DNA of 58,899 nt, taken from assembly GCF_900111775.1 (NCBI RefSeq), contig NZ_FOJJ01000008.1:1-58899 (forward strand). Reading direction: 5' to 3'. The stretch comes from Desulfuromonas acetexigens (GTDB taxonomy: Bacteria > Desulfobacterota > Desulfuromonadia > Desulfuromonadales > Trichloromonadaceae). Shown piece by piece: positions 34,218 to 47,343 of the stretch (its first letter is position 1; each line of letters opens with the position of its first letter). A program made the translations under genes and the position numbers. The notes below the pieces were generated by a model. The model did not search any database. It saw nothing but the letters and a program-made list of their open reading frames with translations, and had not been told where the DNA came from.

Positions 34218-34622
34218 ATGCGAAAACCCACGTTTTCCCAAGGCAAAGCGATCGAAACCCGTTGTACCAAATGTCGCAAGGTCACCTCTCACCTTATCCT
34301 CGCCATGAACGAATCCACCCCGGGAAAGGTTCTCTGCAACATCTGCGGTCGCCAACATGATTACCAGACAAACGCCACAACCCAGAAGACCGCCGTGCGG
34401 CAAAACAACCAGCTCAAGGCCGCCGAACGCAAGGAGTGGGAAGAGTTGCAGCCGACCATCGCGAACGGCGAGGCAACGGATTACTGCATGACCTCCCATT
34501 ACAAAATCAGATCGCTGATCAGTCATCCGACTTTTGGCTTTGGCTTTGTCCAGCGCATTGTCGGTCCGCAAAAGATTGAGATTCTTTTCGAGGGCGGCAA
34601 GAAAACCATGCGCTGCAAATAA
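34218..34622 (+). CDS. Zinc-ribbon protein with C-terminal SH3-like segment
   Basis: 134 aa. The N-terminus has two CxxC pairs (CTKC at about 16-19, CNIC at about 40-43) that form a zinc ribbon. A charged helical middle (QLKAAERKEWEELQ) follows, and the C-terminus FGFGFVQRIVGPQKIEILFEG looks like a CarD/Tudor-type beta barrel. I do not recognise a named family, but this combination suggests a nucleic acid or protein-binding regulator. Shine-Dalgarno AGGGAG. A second small zinc-ribbon gene follows 41 bases later. Confidence 0.7.
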   Translation: MRKPTFSQGKAIETRCTKCRKVTSHLILAMNESTPGKVLCNICGRQHDYQTNATTQKTAVRQNNQLKAAERKEWEELQPTIANGEATDYCMTSHYKIRSLISHPTFGFGFVQRIVGPQKIEILFEGGKKTMRCK

Positions 34623-34663
34623 GCCTTAGCATTTTCACGAGGAGAGAGATCCAGGAGGCCAGG

Positions 34664-34876
34664 ATGGAAATCTGCGCGCTTTGCGAAGAGCAATCGCGAA
34701 AAACCCGCAACGGAAAACCCCACGAGTTTTTAGTAAAAATCGATTCCCTGCGAAAGTTTAACGGGGTAAACCCGCGTGGCTTTGAAGAACAGGATTATCA
34801 ATGCCTGACCTGCAAGGCAAAATTTACCCAGAGTACCGACAAGAACAATCTCGCCTGGACCCTCTGGCAGGGGTGA
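34664..34876 (+). CDS. Small zinc-ribbon protein
   Basis: 70 aa with CALC near the N-terminus and CLTC near the middle, the spacing of a treble-clef or ribbon zinc site. Shine-Dalgarno GGAGAGAG and GGAGG upstream. The remaining sequence is charged and lacks known motifs. It follows another CxxC protein and may be its partner. Function unknown. Confidence 0.6.
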   Translation: MEICALCEEQSRKTRNGKPHEFLVKIDSLRKFNGVNPRGFEEQDYQCLTCKAKFTQSTDKNNLAWTLWQG

Positions 34877-35054
34877 GGATTTCCGGCATGTATTTCGACA
34901 GGGTGCATAACGGACGGAAGCCAGGATCGGCCGGGGACTCTGAGCAAGTCGCGCCAAAAACTTAGCCATATCTCATTTTTATTATTTTTTTTCTCCGTAA
35001 CTTTCGCTATCATTCGGCAGCTTTTCCCGAGACCCATTCAACAGGAGGAAGAAA

Positions 35055-35831
35055 ATGAAAAAAGTGTGTATTGTGCTTTCGGTGGTAGCGGCGATGCTCT
35101 TGGCAAGCGGAGCGCCGGTGCTGGCTTCGAGCACGGCGAAAAAGCCCTCCCCCGACGAAGCCATCGCCATGCTCAAAGCGGGGAACCAGCGTTTCGTCTC
35201 CGGGCAATCGGCCCACCCCCATATCGACGCCAAGCGCATTGCCCAGGCCGCCAAGGAAAACCAGGGGGACCACGCCTACGCTACGATCATCAGCTGCTCC
35301 GACTCCCGCGTTCCCGTCGAAGCGATCTTTGATGCCGGCATCATGGACATTTTCGTCATTCGCGTCGCCGGCAATGTTGTCGATACCGACGAAGCCGGTT
35401 CCATCGAATACGGCCTGGCCCACGTCAACACCCCGGTGATGGTGGTTCTCGGCCACACCCAGTGTGGCGCGGTAACCGCTGTAACCCACGCCCTGCACGG
35501 CGAAGGACACGCTCTCGAGCGCAACATTCCGACCCTGGTCGATAACATCGAGCCAGCAGTGAAGCGCGCCGGCCAACAGTATCCCCAGGTTCACGGCGAT
35601 GCCATCATTCCCTACGCCATCGAAGAAAACGTCTGGCAGGCCATCGAGGACCTCTTCCGCGAAAGCCCGGCGACCCGCGAAATGGTCAAATCAGGTAAAG
35701 CCAAGGTCGTCGGCGCCATGTACGTGCTCGAAACCGGAAACGTCGAATTCCTGCCCGAGGAAAAGGTGCAGAAAATCCTCGCCCGGGTCGAGTCCTCGCG
35801 CAACAAAGCCATGGACGCCATGGCCCACTGA
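35055..35831 (+). CDS. Exported beta-class carbonic anhydrase
   Basis: 258 aa with a signal peptide (about 1-24, ending VLASS), so it acts in the periplasm. The zinc site is complete: CSDSR near residue 80 and GHTQCGA near 132 give Cys, Asp/Arg dyad, His, Cys. The family blocks AGNVVDTDEAGSIEYGLAH and EEKVQKILARV are also present. Interconverts CO2 and bicarbonate. Exported beta carbonic anhydrases are less common than cytoplasmic ones. Strong AGGAGG Shine-Dalgarno. Own terminator downstream. Confidence 0.93.
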   Translation: MKKVCIVLSVVAAMLLASGAPVLASSTAKKPSPDEAIAMLKAGNQRFVSGQSAHPHIDAKRIAQAAKENQGDHAYATIISCSDSRVPVEAIFDAGIMDIFVIRVAGNVVDTDEAGSIEYGLAHVNTPVMVVLGHTQCGAVTAVTHALHGEGHALERNIPTLVDNIEPAVKRAGQQYPQVHGDAIIPYAIEENVWQAIEDLFRESPATREMVKSGKAKVVGAMYVLETGNVEFLPEEKVQKILARVESSRNKAMDAMAH

Positions 35832-35860
35832 TCAAGACAATCGCTTCACTTTCTGCACGA

Positions 35861-35910
35861 AAAAAAAACGCCTGACGACCGGAGCATTCCCGGCCGTCAG
35901 GCGTTTTTTT
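35861..35910 (+). terminator. Terminator after the carbonic anhydrase gene
   Basis: AAAACGCCTGACG...CGTCAGGCGTTTTTTT, with an inner CCGG/CCGG pairing. Symmetric A and T runs suggest it works in both directions. Confidence 0.92.
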
Positions 35911-35935
35911 ATCCCATTTCCCAACCTTCCCCCCC

Positions 35936-35964
35936 AAAAAAAACGCAACCACAGAGGGTTGCGT
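35936..35964 (-). terminator. Terminator of the ssb gene
   Basis: On the minus strand: ACGCAACC, loop of about 5, GGTTGCGT followed by eight or more T. Begins about 32 bases beyond the ssb stop. Confidence 0.85.
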
Positions 35965-35995
35965 CTTAAAGTTTACAGTTTGAAACGACCGGTTG

Positions 35996-36487
35996 CTAAA
36001 ACGGGATGTCGTCATCGGGATTGAAGGGCGGATCGGCGAAGTCTTCGTAGGCCGGGGTTGCCGGGGTTGAGCGCTGGGCCTGCTGGGCCGGGCGACTTTC
36101 CTGGCGGTTGCCGCCCCGGGGAGCATAGCCGCCTTCGCGCTGGCCACCGCCTTCGTCGCCGCGCCCGCCGAGCATCTGCATCTGGTCGGCGACGATTTCG
36201 GTGATGTAGCGCTTGTTGCCATCCTTGTCGTCATAGGAGCGGGTCTGGATTTTCCCCTCGATATAGACCTGCTTGCCCTTGTGCAGATATTTGCCGCAGA
36301 TCTCGGCCAGTTGCCGCCAGGCAACGATGTTGTGCCACTCGGTCTTTTCCTGCTGCTGACCTTCGCGGTCCTTGTAGCGCTCGGACGTGGCCAGGGAAAA
36401 GGTCGCGACGGCAGCCCCGGAGGGGGTATAGCGAAGCTCGGGATCCTTGCCGAGGTTGCCGACGAGGATGACTTTGTTAACGGACAT
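35996..36487 (-). CDS. ssb: Single-stranded DNA-binding protein
   Basis: 163 aa. Start is the ATG at 36487 with AAGGAGGAAT; the open extension upstream is not conserved. OB fold at residues 1-108 ([54 protein letters not shown]), then a flexible Gly/Gln/Pro-rich tail ending DDDIPF, the acidic tip that recruits repair and replication proteins. Stand-alone, with its own terminator. Confidence 0.96.
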   Translation of the reverse strand: MSVNKVILVGNLGKDPELRYTPSGAAVATFSLATSERYKDREGQQQEKTEWHNIVAWRQLAEICGKYLHKGKQVYIEGKIQTRSYDDKDGNKRYITEIVADQMQMLGGRGDEGGGQREGGYAPRGGNRQESRPAQQAQRSTPATPAYEDFADPPFNPDDDIPF

Positions 36488-36680
36488 ATGATTCCTCCTT
36501 ACACGCGGTAAAACGAACGAACGCAAAGCTCGCCAAAACAGGTAAGCATGATACACGGTGAAGATGGGGAATTAAAGCTCTTTCTCCACGCTCCCCAAGA
36601 CGACGGCGCCTGCGAACATGGAGGATTAAAACCTCCTTCCCGCCGGGAACATGGCGCTTTCAGCAAAGCCGCGAAAAGGT

Positions 36681-36709
36681 TTGACTCCCTCTGCCGGTGC
36701 CACTAAACT
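36681..36709 (+). promoter_or_regulatory. Candidate promoter of the plsC-rnj operon
   Basis: TTGACT (36681-36686), 17-base spacer, TAAACT (36704-36709), about 36 bases before the plsC ATG. The -10 is imperfect. Confidence 0.45.
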
Positions 36710-36744
36710 AACCTATTCGAGCATTTGCGGAGACTTATCAATCC

Positions 36745-37442
36745 ATGATTCGTACCATTTTTTATTTCGCCACCCTCATCCCCTGGACCCTGTTCGTCAT
36801 CGTCACCGGCGTTCCCCTGTCTTTCATCAGCCCTGACTATCTGCACAACTACGCACGGCTCTGGGCCAGGGTCGGCTTGCTGCTGGCCGGGGTGCGGCTG
36901 AAGGTCAGCGGCCAGGAGCATCTGCGCGCCGGCCAGCCGGTCATCTATATGTCCAACCATGCGAGCAATTTCGATATTCTGGCGCTTTTTGCCGGACTGC
37001 CGGGACAGTTTCGCTGGCTGGCCAAGGAAGAACTCTTTCGCATTCCCCTGTTCGGCTTGGCCATGCGCCGCGCCGGCTACATTCCCCTCGACCGTTCGGA
37101 CCGCAGGAAGGCCCTGCACAGCATGACCGAAGCGGCCAAGCGCATCCGCGACGGCGCTTCGGTGGTGATCTTTCCCGAAGGCACCCGCTCCGCCGACGGC
37201 ATCCTGCAACCTTTCAAGAAGGGGGGCTTCCTGATCGCCCTCAAGGCCGCCGTGCCGGTGCAGCCGGTAGCGATTTCCGGGAGCTTCGCGATCATGCCCA
37301 AGACCAGCCGCCGGATTCACGGCGGGCTGATCGAGGTGCGGATTCTGCCGGCCATCGCCACCGCCGAATTGACCTCCGCCGACACCGAGAAGCTGCTTGC
37401 GACCGTGCAGGAGCGGATCGCGGCAGCCCTGGAGGCTTGCCC

Positions 37443-37446
<4 letters not shown>
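36745..37446 (+). CDS. plsC: 1-acyl-sn-glycerol-3-phosphate acyltransferase
   Basis: 233 aa. Transfers an acyl chain to lysophosphatidate at the inner membrane. An N-terminal transmembrane helix (FYFATLIPWTLFVIVTG), the catalytic NHASNFD (H-x4-D) at about residue 72, and the substrate motifs FPEGTRS and VPVQPVAISG define the family. The stop overlaps the rnj start as ATGA (37443-37446). It is the first gene of a transcript running into rnj, uppP and ftsK. Confidence 0.92.
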
Positions 37447-39134
<1,688 letters not shown>

Positions 39135-39211
39135 CCGGGCGGGTCACGAACCGTTCCGCCGTCGGGGCCTCCCGGTGTGCGCCCAGGGGGAAACGCATTA
39201 TGCATCGCCTT

Positions 39212-39239
39212 GTACGGGCGCAGCATGCTGCGCCCCTGC
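39212..39239. repeat. REP-like palindrome (family 1, copy 2)
   Basis: Same palindrome as 4276-4303 with minor changes in the outer bases (GTACGGGCGCAGC then complement ending CCCCTGC). Lies between rnj and uppP. Confidence 0.85.
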
Positions 39240-39319
39240 GAAGAGAAGCGTATTCAGCCGGAAAAGACGGATGCGGTCCGTCCCCGACATAAAACCAACT
39301 TACCGAATCAAGGATTTCC

Positions 39320-40111
39320 ATGACGCTGCTGCACGCTGTTCTCCTTGGCCTGATTCAAGGCATGACCGAATTTCTGCCGGTTTCCTCCTCGGGACACCTG
39401 GCCATGACCCAGCACATGCTCCCCGGCTTCGAGCAGCCGGGCATTCTCTTCGACGTGCTGCTGCACCTCGGCACCATGCTGGCGGTGGTTCTCTATTTCC
39501 GCCGCGACCTCGCAAACCTGCTGAGTTCTCCCTTCCGCAAGGACGAGGAGGCGGTCCTGCACCGTCGACTGCTGCTGCTGCTCATCGCCGGTTCGGTGCC
39601 GACGGCCATTATCGGATTGACCTTCAAAGACTATTTCGAGGGGATGTTCGAGAACATCCCGCTGGTGGGGCTGATGCTGCTGGTCACCGGCTCCGTGCTC
39701 TTCGTTTCGGAAAAATTCCGGCGCGGAAATCGCAAGGAGAAGGATCTGACGTTCCTCGACGCCCTGGTGGTCGGAACCGTTCAAGGTTGCGCCATCATCC
39801 CCGGCATCTCCCGCTCCGGCTCGACCATCGCCGCGTTACTGCTGCGGGGCGTCGACGGTGAGACGGCGGCGCGCTTCTCCTTTTTGCTGGCGCTCCCCGC
39901 CGTTCTCGGCGCGGCTCTCCTCTCCTTGCGCGACCTGCACGCCGTCCCCGCCGGGGAGTTCCCCCTCTATCTGACGGGAACCGCCGTCGCCTTCGCCGCC
40001 GGCATGCTCTCCATCCATTTTCTGCTGGCGGTCATTCGCAAGCGCCGGCTCTTCGCCTTCGCCCTCTACTGCTGGCTGGCGGGCAGCCTGGCTTTGACCC
40101 TCACTCTGTAA
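39320..40111 (+). CDS. uppP: Undecaprenyl-diphosphatase
   Basis: 263 aa membrane phosphatase recycling the lipid carrier of cell-wall synthesis (BacA/UppP). Conserved GMTEFLPVSSSGHLAM and GISRSGSTIAALLL form the catalytic site; about eight transmembrane helices. Shine-Dalgarno AAGGA. Lies 12 bases upstream of ftsK. Confidence 0.95.
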   Translation: MTLLHAVLLGLIQGMTEFLPVSSSGHLAMTQHMLPGFEQPGILFDVLLHLGTMLAVVLYFRRDLANLLSSPFRKDEEAVLHRRLLLLLIAGSVPTAIIGLTFKDYFEGMFENIPLVGLMLLVTGSVLFVSEKFRRGNRKEKDLTFLDALVVGTVQGCAIIPGISRSGSTIAALLLRGVDGETAARFSFLLALPAVLGAALLSLRDLHAVPAGEFPLYLTGTAVAFAAGMLSIHFLLAVIRKRRLFAFALYCWLAGSLALTLTL

Positions 40112-40123
40112 TCGGACGCGCTA

Positions 40124-42409
<2,286 letters not shown>

Positions 42410-42411
42410 CT

Positions 42412-44691
42412 ATGCGCGAAGAACGGATCACCCTGAAATTCATGGATGGGGAAGAACTCACGGCCACCCTGGCCGAAAGTTTCGACCCAGGCAAAAACGA
42501 CGTCGAGGTTCTGCTGGAAGATACCGACATCCGCCTCGGCTATCCCCTGCCCGATTTGATCTGTATCCTTTTTCACCGGGACCCGTCGAGCGGCGAGCTG
42601 CCTCCGGCCAAATTCGACGCCATGGAGGAAGTGGAAACGATCAGCGGTGTGCGCTATCAGGTGAACATCCCTCCCCGCCAGGAAATTTCTGGGGGCTTCT
42701 TCGCCGTCCCCGTCGATACCGGCAGCCCCTGGCTGCGCATCTTCTTCTGCAACCATGGCATCAAGGACCGCAAAAATCGCAAGTTCCTCGGCGATTTTCT
42801 CGAAGCCAAGGGGCTGGTTTCCCCCGACGAAATGAAAGAAACCCTGGAGGTGCAGCAGAAACTGCGCACCCGTCGGGTCGGAGAGATCATCGCCGAACAG
42901 AACGACATTCCCCAGGAGACCATCGACAAGACCGTGGCCAACGCCACCGACCGGGGGCGGGCGCTGGCCAAGGCCCGTATCGGCGACATCCTCGTTGCCG
43001 CCGGCCTGGTCACCCGGCAACAGGTCGAGGAAGCCATCTCCACTCAGAAGGATGGCAAGAAAAAACGCATCGGCGAACTTCTCATCGATCGCGGGCTCAT
43101 CACCGAGGATCAGTTGCTCAATGCCTTGGCGGAAAAATTCCGTCTGCGCCACGTCGATCTGGAGAAGATCGTTCCCAGCCAGGCGGCCCTGGCGACCCTG
43201 ACCGGGGAGATCGTTACCCGCCTGCAGGTGCTGCCCATCGAAAAAAAGAACGACCTGCTGGTGGTGGTCACCTCCTCCCCCACCGACCCGAATCTCATTG
43301 ACAGCCTGCGCTTCAGCGCCAACTGCCGCATCGAGTTGGGCGTCGCCACCCGCGCCCAGATCGCCAAGGCGATCGAAGAATATTACCCCGCGGCCACGGC
43401 GCCCAAGGACGATGTCGGCACCCTCATCGGCGAACTGGCCGAAGAGGTCGTTACCGTCGAGGAGGAAGTGGAGGAGAACAGACTCTCCGAGGCGGACAGC
43501 CAGATCATTCGCCTGGTGAACAACATCCTGATCGACGCCTATCAGAAAAACGCCTCGGATATCCACTTCGAACCGGGGATCGGCAATGCGCCTTTTCGTA
43601 TCCGCTACCGTATCGACGGCGTCTGCCGCGTCGCCCACCAGGTCTCCGCGACCTTCAAACAAGCGATTCTTTCTCGCCTGAAGATTATGTCGCGCCTGGA
43701 TATCGCCGAACGCCGGCGGCCGCAAAGCGGCAAGATCATGATCCGCTCGGGCAAGCGCAATCTCGAATTCCGCCTGGAGATCACCCCCTCGGTCGGCGGG
43801 CAGGAAGATGCCGTGCTCCGCCTGCTCGCCAACGCCAAGGCGTTGCCCCTGGACGACCTGCGCTTTTCCGCCGCCAACCTGAAGAACTTCAAGGACTGCC
43901 TGGCCAAGCCCTACGGCGTGGTCCTCTGTGTCGGTCCCACCGGCTCGGGGAAGACGACCACCCTCCATTCGGCCCTGGGGCATATCAACACCCCGGACCG
44001 CAAAATCTGGACCGCCGAGGATCCGGTGGAAATCACCCAGGCCGGCCTGCGCCAGGTGCAGGTCAACGCCAAGATCGGTTTCACCTTCCAGGCGGCGCTG
44101 CGCTCCTTCCTCCGTGCCGACCCGGACGTCATCATGATCGGCGAGATGCGCGACGCGGAAACGGCGAAAACGGCGATCGAAGCCTCCCTCACCGGCCATC
44201 TCGTCTTCTCCACCCTGCACACCAACAGCGCCCCGGAAACGGTTGTGCGCCTCATCGAAATGGGCATGGACCCCATCAACTTCGCCGAGGCAATGCTCGG
44301 GGTCCTCGCCCAGCGCCTGGCCCGCAAACTCTGCAACGAATGCAAGCAGCCCTACCATCCGGGGCGGCAGGAGTATGAGGATCTGGTGCTGCACTATGGC
44401 AAGGAGTGGTTTGAACTGCACAACATGCCCCCCTACAGCGAGAACCTCACCCTGATGCGCAAGGTCGGCTGCGACCGCTGCGAAGGCTCGGGCTACTCGG
44501 GACGTCTGGGAATTCACGAACTGCTGATGGGGACGGAAAACCTCAAGCGCGCCATCAAGCGCCAGGCCACCGCCGAGGAACTGCGGCACATCGGCCTGGA
44601 AGACGGCATGACCACCCTGAAAATGGACGGCCTGGCCAAGATCTTCATGGGGATCACCGACCTCGAACAGATTCTGCGCGTCTGCCTCTAA
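42412..44691 (+). CDS. PilB/GspE-type ATPase with extra N-terminal domain
   Basis: 759 aa. Residues 1-120 form an extra beta-rich domain (ITLKFMDGEELTATLAESFDP) similar to the PilZ-like DUF6982; a helical region with two MshEN-like repeats follows (120-380). The ATPase core (from about 360) has Walker A GPTGSGKTTT near 507, the Asp-box IWTAEDPVEI, Walker B-type ADPDVIMIGEMRD, STLHTNSAPE and the zinc-binding CNECKQ...CDRC pairs. Type IV pilus extension or type II secretion motor, but no pil/gsp genes flank it. The N-terminal domain may sense cyclic di-GMP, which is inference. Starts 2 bases after ftsK. Confidence 0.85.
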   Translation: MREERITLKFMDGEELTATLAESFDPGKNDVEVLLEDTDIRLGYPLPDLICILFHRDPSSGELPPAKFDAMEEVETISGVRYQVNIPPRQEISGGFFAVPVDTGSPWLRIFFCNHGIKDRKNRKFLGDFLEAKGLVSPDEMKETLEVQQKLRTRRVGEIIAEQNDIPQETIDKTVANATDRGRALAKARIGDILVAAGLVTRQQVEEAISTQKDGKKKRIGELLIDRGLITEDQLLNALAEKFRLRHVDLEKIVPSQAALATLTGEIVTRLQVLPIEKKNDLLVVVTSSPTDPNLIDSLRFSANCRIELGVATRAQIAKAIEEYYPAATAPKDDVGTLIGELAEEVVTVEEEVEENRLSEADSQIIRLVNNILIDAYQKNASDIHFEPGIGNAPFRIRYRIDGVCRVAHQVSATFKQAILSRLKIMSRLDIAERRRPQSGKIMIRSGKRNLEFRLEITPSVGGQEDAVLRLLANAKALPLDDLRFSAANLKNFKDCLAKPYGVVLCVGPTGSGKTTTLHSALGHINTPDRKIWTAEDPVEITQAGLRQVQVNAKIGFTFQAALRSFLRADPDVIMIGEMRDAETAKTAIEASLTGHLVFSTLHTNSAPETVVRLIEMGMDPINFAEAMLGVLAQRLARKLCNECKQPYHPGRQEYEDLVLHYGKEWFELHNMPPYSENLTLMRKVGCDRCEGSGYSGRLGIHELLMGTENLKRAIKRQATAEELRHIGLEDGMTTLKMDGLAKIFMGITDLEQILRVCL

Positions 44692-44704
44692 CCCCCCATA
44701 AGCG

Positions 44705-44825
44705 AGGCTGATCAAAAATGCCCAGATGCAAGGCGGACGAAATCCTGAGGAATAAGGCGTACCTGAAAGGTACGTCGTTGACGAGGGATGAGGACAACGC
44801 CGCAGATGGGCGTTTTTCATCAGCC
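44705..44825. repeat. 121-bp structured intergenic repeat, copy B
   Basis: Near-identical to 21083-21202, differing mainly in the middle third. Terminal inverted repeats AGGCTGATCAAAAATGCCCA and TGGGCGTTTTTCATCAGCC. Begins 13 bases after the ATPase stop, between convergent genes. Confidence 0.9.
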
Positions 44826-44830
44826 CACGA

Positions 44831-44876
44831 ACAAAAAACGACCCCCCATCCGGTCATTTGCCGGACGGGGGGTCGC
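44831..44876 (-). terminator. Terminator of the minus-strand membrane-protein gene
   Basis: CGACCCCCC/GGGGGGTCG outer stem with an inner TCCGG/CCGGA stem, then TTTTTTGTT on the minus strand, past the stop of the gene at 44930. Confidence 0.85.
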
Positions 44877-44929
44877 GATTAAACCGACTATTTAATCCGC
44901 CTCATTGGCCCTTGCCAAGAGGCCGAAGG

Positions 44930-45463
44930 CTACATTTGCGCCAGCCGGCGATGGCGTTCGATGGCGGCTTTCTCCTCACGCACGGCGGCGCGACAATGAA
45001 TCAGGACGCCGACATACTCCAGGCTCAGCAACAGCGCGCCAACCGCGAAAACCGCCCAGAAATTCACCTCCAACGCCCCTGCGTAGAAATAAAATCCGTA
45101 AAAACACGAGACATAACCGAGCATCGACCAGCCGCGATAACGCTCGCCGCCATCGACGATGCGCGGCATGGCCAGCACCAGCGCTGAAAAGCAGTAAATC
45201 ACCAACGCCAGGCTGATCAGCGAAACAGGGGGCGAAGGACCGAGCAGGTCGAACATTTTCGGCGAGATAAGCACTGTCGACGCCGGCGCGGCATAGATGC
45301 CGGCGCTGAGCAGGGCAAACAGGGTCAAGCCCCAGAGCCCCTGGCGGGAACGGGCCTGCAAGCCGACGATACGCTCCCGGCATTGCTCCTCGAAACCCGC
45401 CACATAGCTGTTCGGTCCGTTGAAGTCCTGCAAACAGGCTGTCTCTTCCCCATGCATGGTCAT
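44930..45463 (-). CDS. Four-helix membrane protein of unknown function
   Basis: 177 aa. Transmembrane segments at about 43-62, 75-97, 111-130 and 134-152, with a charged C-terminal helix (REEKAAIERHRRLAQM). The ATG at 45463 has AGGAGGAAT before it on the minus strand. I recognise no family. It converges with the PilB-like gene and has its own terminator, so it is a single-gene unit. Confidence 0.7.
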   Translation of the reverse strand: MTMHGEETACLQDFNGPNSYVAGFEEQCRERIVGLQARSRQGLWGLTLFALLSAGIYAAPASTVLISPKMFDLLGPSPPVSLISLALVIYCFSALVLAMPRIVDGGERYRGWSMLGYVSCFYGFYFYAGALEVNFWAVFAVGALLLSLEYVGVLIHCRAAVREEKAAIERHRRLAQM

Positions 45464-45685
45464 AATTCCTCCTGCTGTTGTGCCTGAGTCAAAAATCCCC
45501 GAAGATAAAATTCCTCTTATTTTTCAAGTCATTTGCGTTCCTCTTGGCGGTTCATTAATGCACGGACAGTGCCAAACTCAAGTATAACCTGAGCTTTCAG
45601 AGCCGCATTTATCAGCGTTCATCTCAGACACCTCGAGCTGACGAATAAGTGACCGGCCTACTCGTTTCTACTACTCAAATGAGAA

Positions 45686-45711
45686 TAAAATTTACTTGAA
45701 TTTAAATTTTA
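45686..45711. promoter_or_regulatory. AT-rich inverted repeat upstream of hdrC
   Basis: TAAAATTTA and its exact reverse complement TAAATTTTA, separated by 8 bases, ending 27 bases before the -35 of the candidate hdr promoter. Could be an operator or an UP-like element. The 404-base gap 45464-45867 is AT-rich and otherwise holds the promoter below. Confidence 0.4.
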
Positions 45712-45738
45712 CCTCAGAATGCATGAAAAAAATCTTAT

Positions 45739-45767
45739 TTGACAAAGGACTAAAACGGCGTTTATAT
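45739..45767 (+). promoter_or_regulatory. Candidate sigma-70 promoter of the hdr-flx operon
   Basis: A consensus TTGACA (45739-45744), 17-base spacer, TTATAT (45762-45767). Predicted start near 45775, about 93 bases before hdrC. Confidence 0.65.
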
Positions 45768-45867
45768 ACGAAAAAACAGTAAAACACTTACTATCACAGA
45801 AAAAGGATAAACCCTCTCAGATCGCCGGCCCAAACAACTTTTTTAGTTTTACTAAATAGGCGTCGCC

Positions 45868-46452
45868 ATGAAAAACTCTAAAATGACCCTCTCCGCCGAA
45901 ACGATGAATCTCGACTTCGTGCGCAAGGTGGAAAAGCTCTCCGGCAGCTCGGTGAGCCGTTGCTTCCAGTGCGGCAAATGCTCGGCCGGCTGCCCGATGC
46001 GCTCCTACATGGAACATCCCCCCAACCGCATCGTCCGCCTCCTGCAGTTGGGACAATTCGAACGGGTACTGGCCGGACGCTCCATCTGGTACTGTGCCTC
46101 CTGCGAGACCTGCACCGCCCGCTGCCCGAACAAGGTCGACCTGGCGGCGATCATGGACGCCCTGCGCAAGTGCTCCTGGGATGCCAAAGGGGCGTCCAAG
46201 GAATCGTTGGTGCAACTGGCCAATAAAATCTTTCTGGAAAATATTCGCACCTACGGCCGCCAGTATGAAATGCGCCTGGCGGCGGTCTTCAATCTGCAAA
46301 GCGGTAAGCTGCTCAAGGATTTCATGCTCGGCCCGAAGCTGATGAGCAAGGGCAAGCTCAAGATGTTTCATCAGAAAAACAAGAACATCAAAGAGATCGA
46401 AAGGATCTTCCGGCGCATTGAAGAGTTGCGCGAAAAGGGAGAAGCGCTGTGA
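45868..46452 (+). CDS. hdrC: Heterodisulfide reductase subunit C
   Basis: 194 aa iron-sulfur subunit passing electrons between HdrA and HdrB. Two [4Fe-4S] motifs: RCFQCGKCSAGCPM near residue 31-43 and YCASCETCTARCPNKVDLA near 75-90. The rest is a helical cap (GASKESLVQLANKIFLENIR) and a basic tail. First gene of the hdrCBA-flxDCBA cluster; its stop overlaps the hdrB start (GTGA at 46449-46452). Weak Shine-Dalgarno (AGGCG). Confidence 0.93.
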   Translation: MKNSKMTLSAETMNLDFVRKVEKLSGSSVSRCFQCGKCSAGCPMRSYMEHPPNRIVRLLQLGQFERVLAGRSIWYCASCETCTARCPNKVDLAAIMDALRKCSWDAKGASKESLVQLANKIFLENIRTYGRQYEMRLAAVFNLQSGKLLKDFMLGPKLMSKGKLKMFHQKNKNIKEIERIFRRIEELREKGEAL

Positions 46453-47339
46453 CCCCGAGCAAGCCTGTGTTGAGCTATTCCTACTACCCCGGCTGCTCGC
46501 TGCACGCCTCGGCCAAAGAATATGACGAGTCGACCCGGGAACTCTTCCGGGTGCTGAAGATCGGCCTGAAGGAAGTGCCGGACTGGTTCTGCTGCGGTGC
46601 CACCCCCGCCCACAATGTGGATGAACTCCTTTCCCTCGCCCTTTGCGCCAAGAATCTCGTTCTCGCCGAGCAGGTCGAGGGGGACATGGCGGTGGCCTGC
46701 GCCTCCTGCTTCTCCCGCCTGAAGACCGCCCAACACCGGCTCGGGGAGGATGAAGAGAAGCGGCGCCAGGTCGAATACGCCATCGACGGCAAATTCGACA
46801 AGAGCAAGCCGGTCAAGCACCTGCTGGAGATTCTCGCCAAGGATTACGGTCTGGAGCAACTGGCAGCGGCGGCGAAGAAACCGCTCGCCGGGTTGAAAGT
46901 GGCCTGCTATTACGGCTGCCTGCTGACCCGCCCGCCGGAAGTGCCGGAGTTGGACTGCGTCGAGGCGCCGACGATCATGGAGCGGGTCATCGCCGCTGTC
47001 GGCGCCGAGCCGGTGAGCTGGAGCCATCGCCTGGAATGTTGCGGTGCCAACTTCACATTGTCGCGCCCCGGTGTGGTCATCAAGCTTTCCGGCGATATTC
47101 TCGCCTCGGCTCGGGAGGCGGGGGCCGACTGCGTCATGGTCGCCTGCCCCCTGTGTCACGGCAATCTCGACATCCGCCAGCAGGAAATCGAGGAAGCCAC
47201 CGGCCGTCGCTTTAACATGCCGATTTTCTACATGACCCAGCTGCTCGGCCTCGCCGCCGGAGTCCCGCCCGGCAAACTCGGCCTCGACAGCATGATCGTC
47301 GACCCGCTACCGCTGTTGAAGAAAAAGAACTTATTTTAG
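46449..47339 (+). CDS. hdrB: Heterodisulfide reductase subunit B
   Basis: 296 aa. Two CCG motifs bind the non-cubane [4Fe-4S] clusters of the disulfide-reducing site: the first runs from YYPGCSLHAS via WFCCGATPAHN to ACASCFSRLK, the second from CYYGCLLTRPPEV via LECCGANFTLS to MVACPLCHGNLD. Both are complete. Start is the GTG at 46449, overlapping hdrC. A long palindrome (47344-47417) separates it from hdrA. Confidence 0.95.
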   Translation: MTPSKPVLSYSYYPGCSLHASAKEYDESTRELFRVLKIGLKEVPDWFCCGATPAHNVDELLSLALCAKNLVLAEQVEGDMAVACASCFSRLKTAQHRLGEDEEKRRQVEYAIDGKFDKSKPVKHLLEILAKDYGLEQLAAAAKKPLAGLKVACYYGCLLTRPPEVPELDCVEAPTIMERVIAAVGAEPVSWSHRLECCGANFTLSRPGVVIKLSGDILASAREAGADCVMVACPLCHGNLDIRQQEIEEATGRRFNMPIFYMTQLLGLAAGVPPGKLGLDSMIVDPLPLLKKKNLF

Positions 47340-47343
47340 GAGA

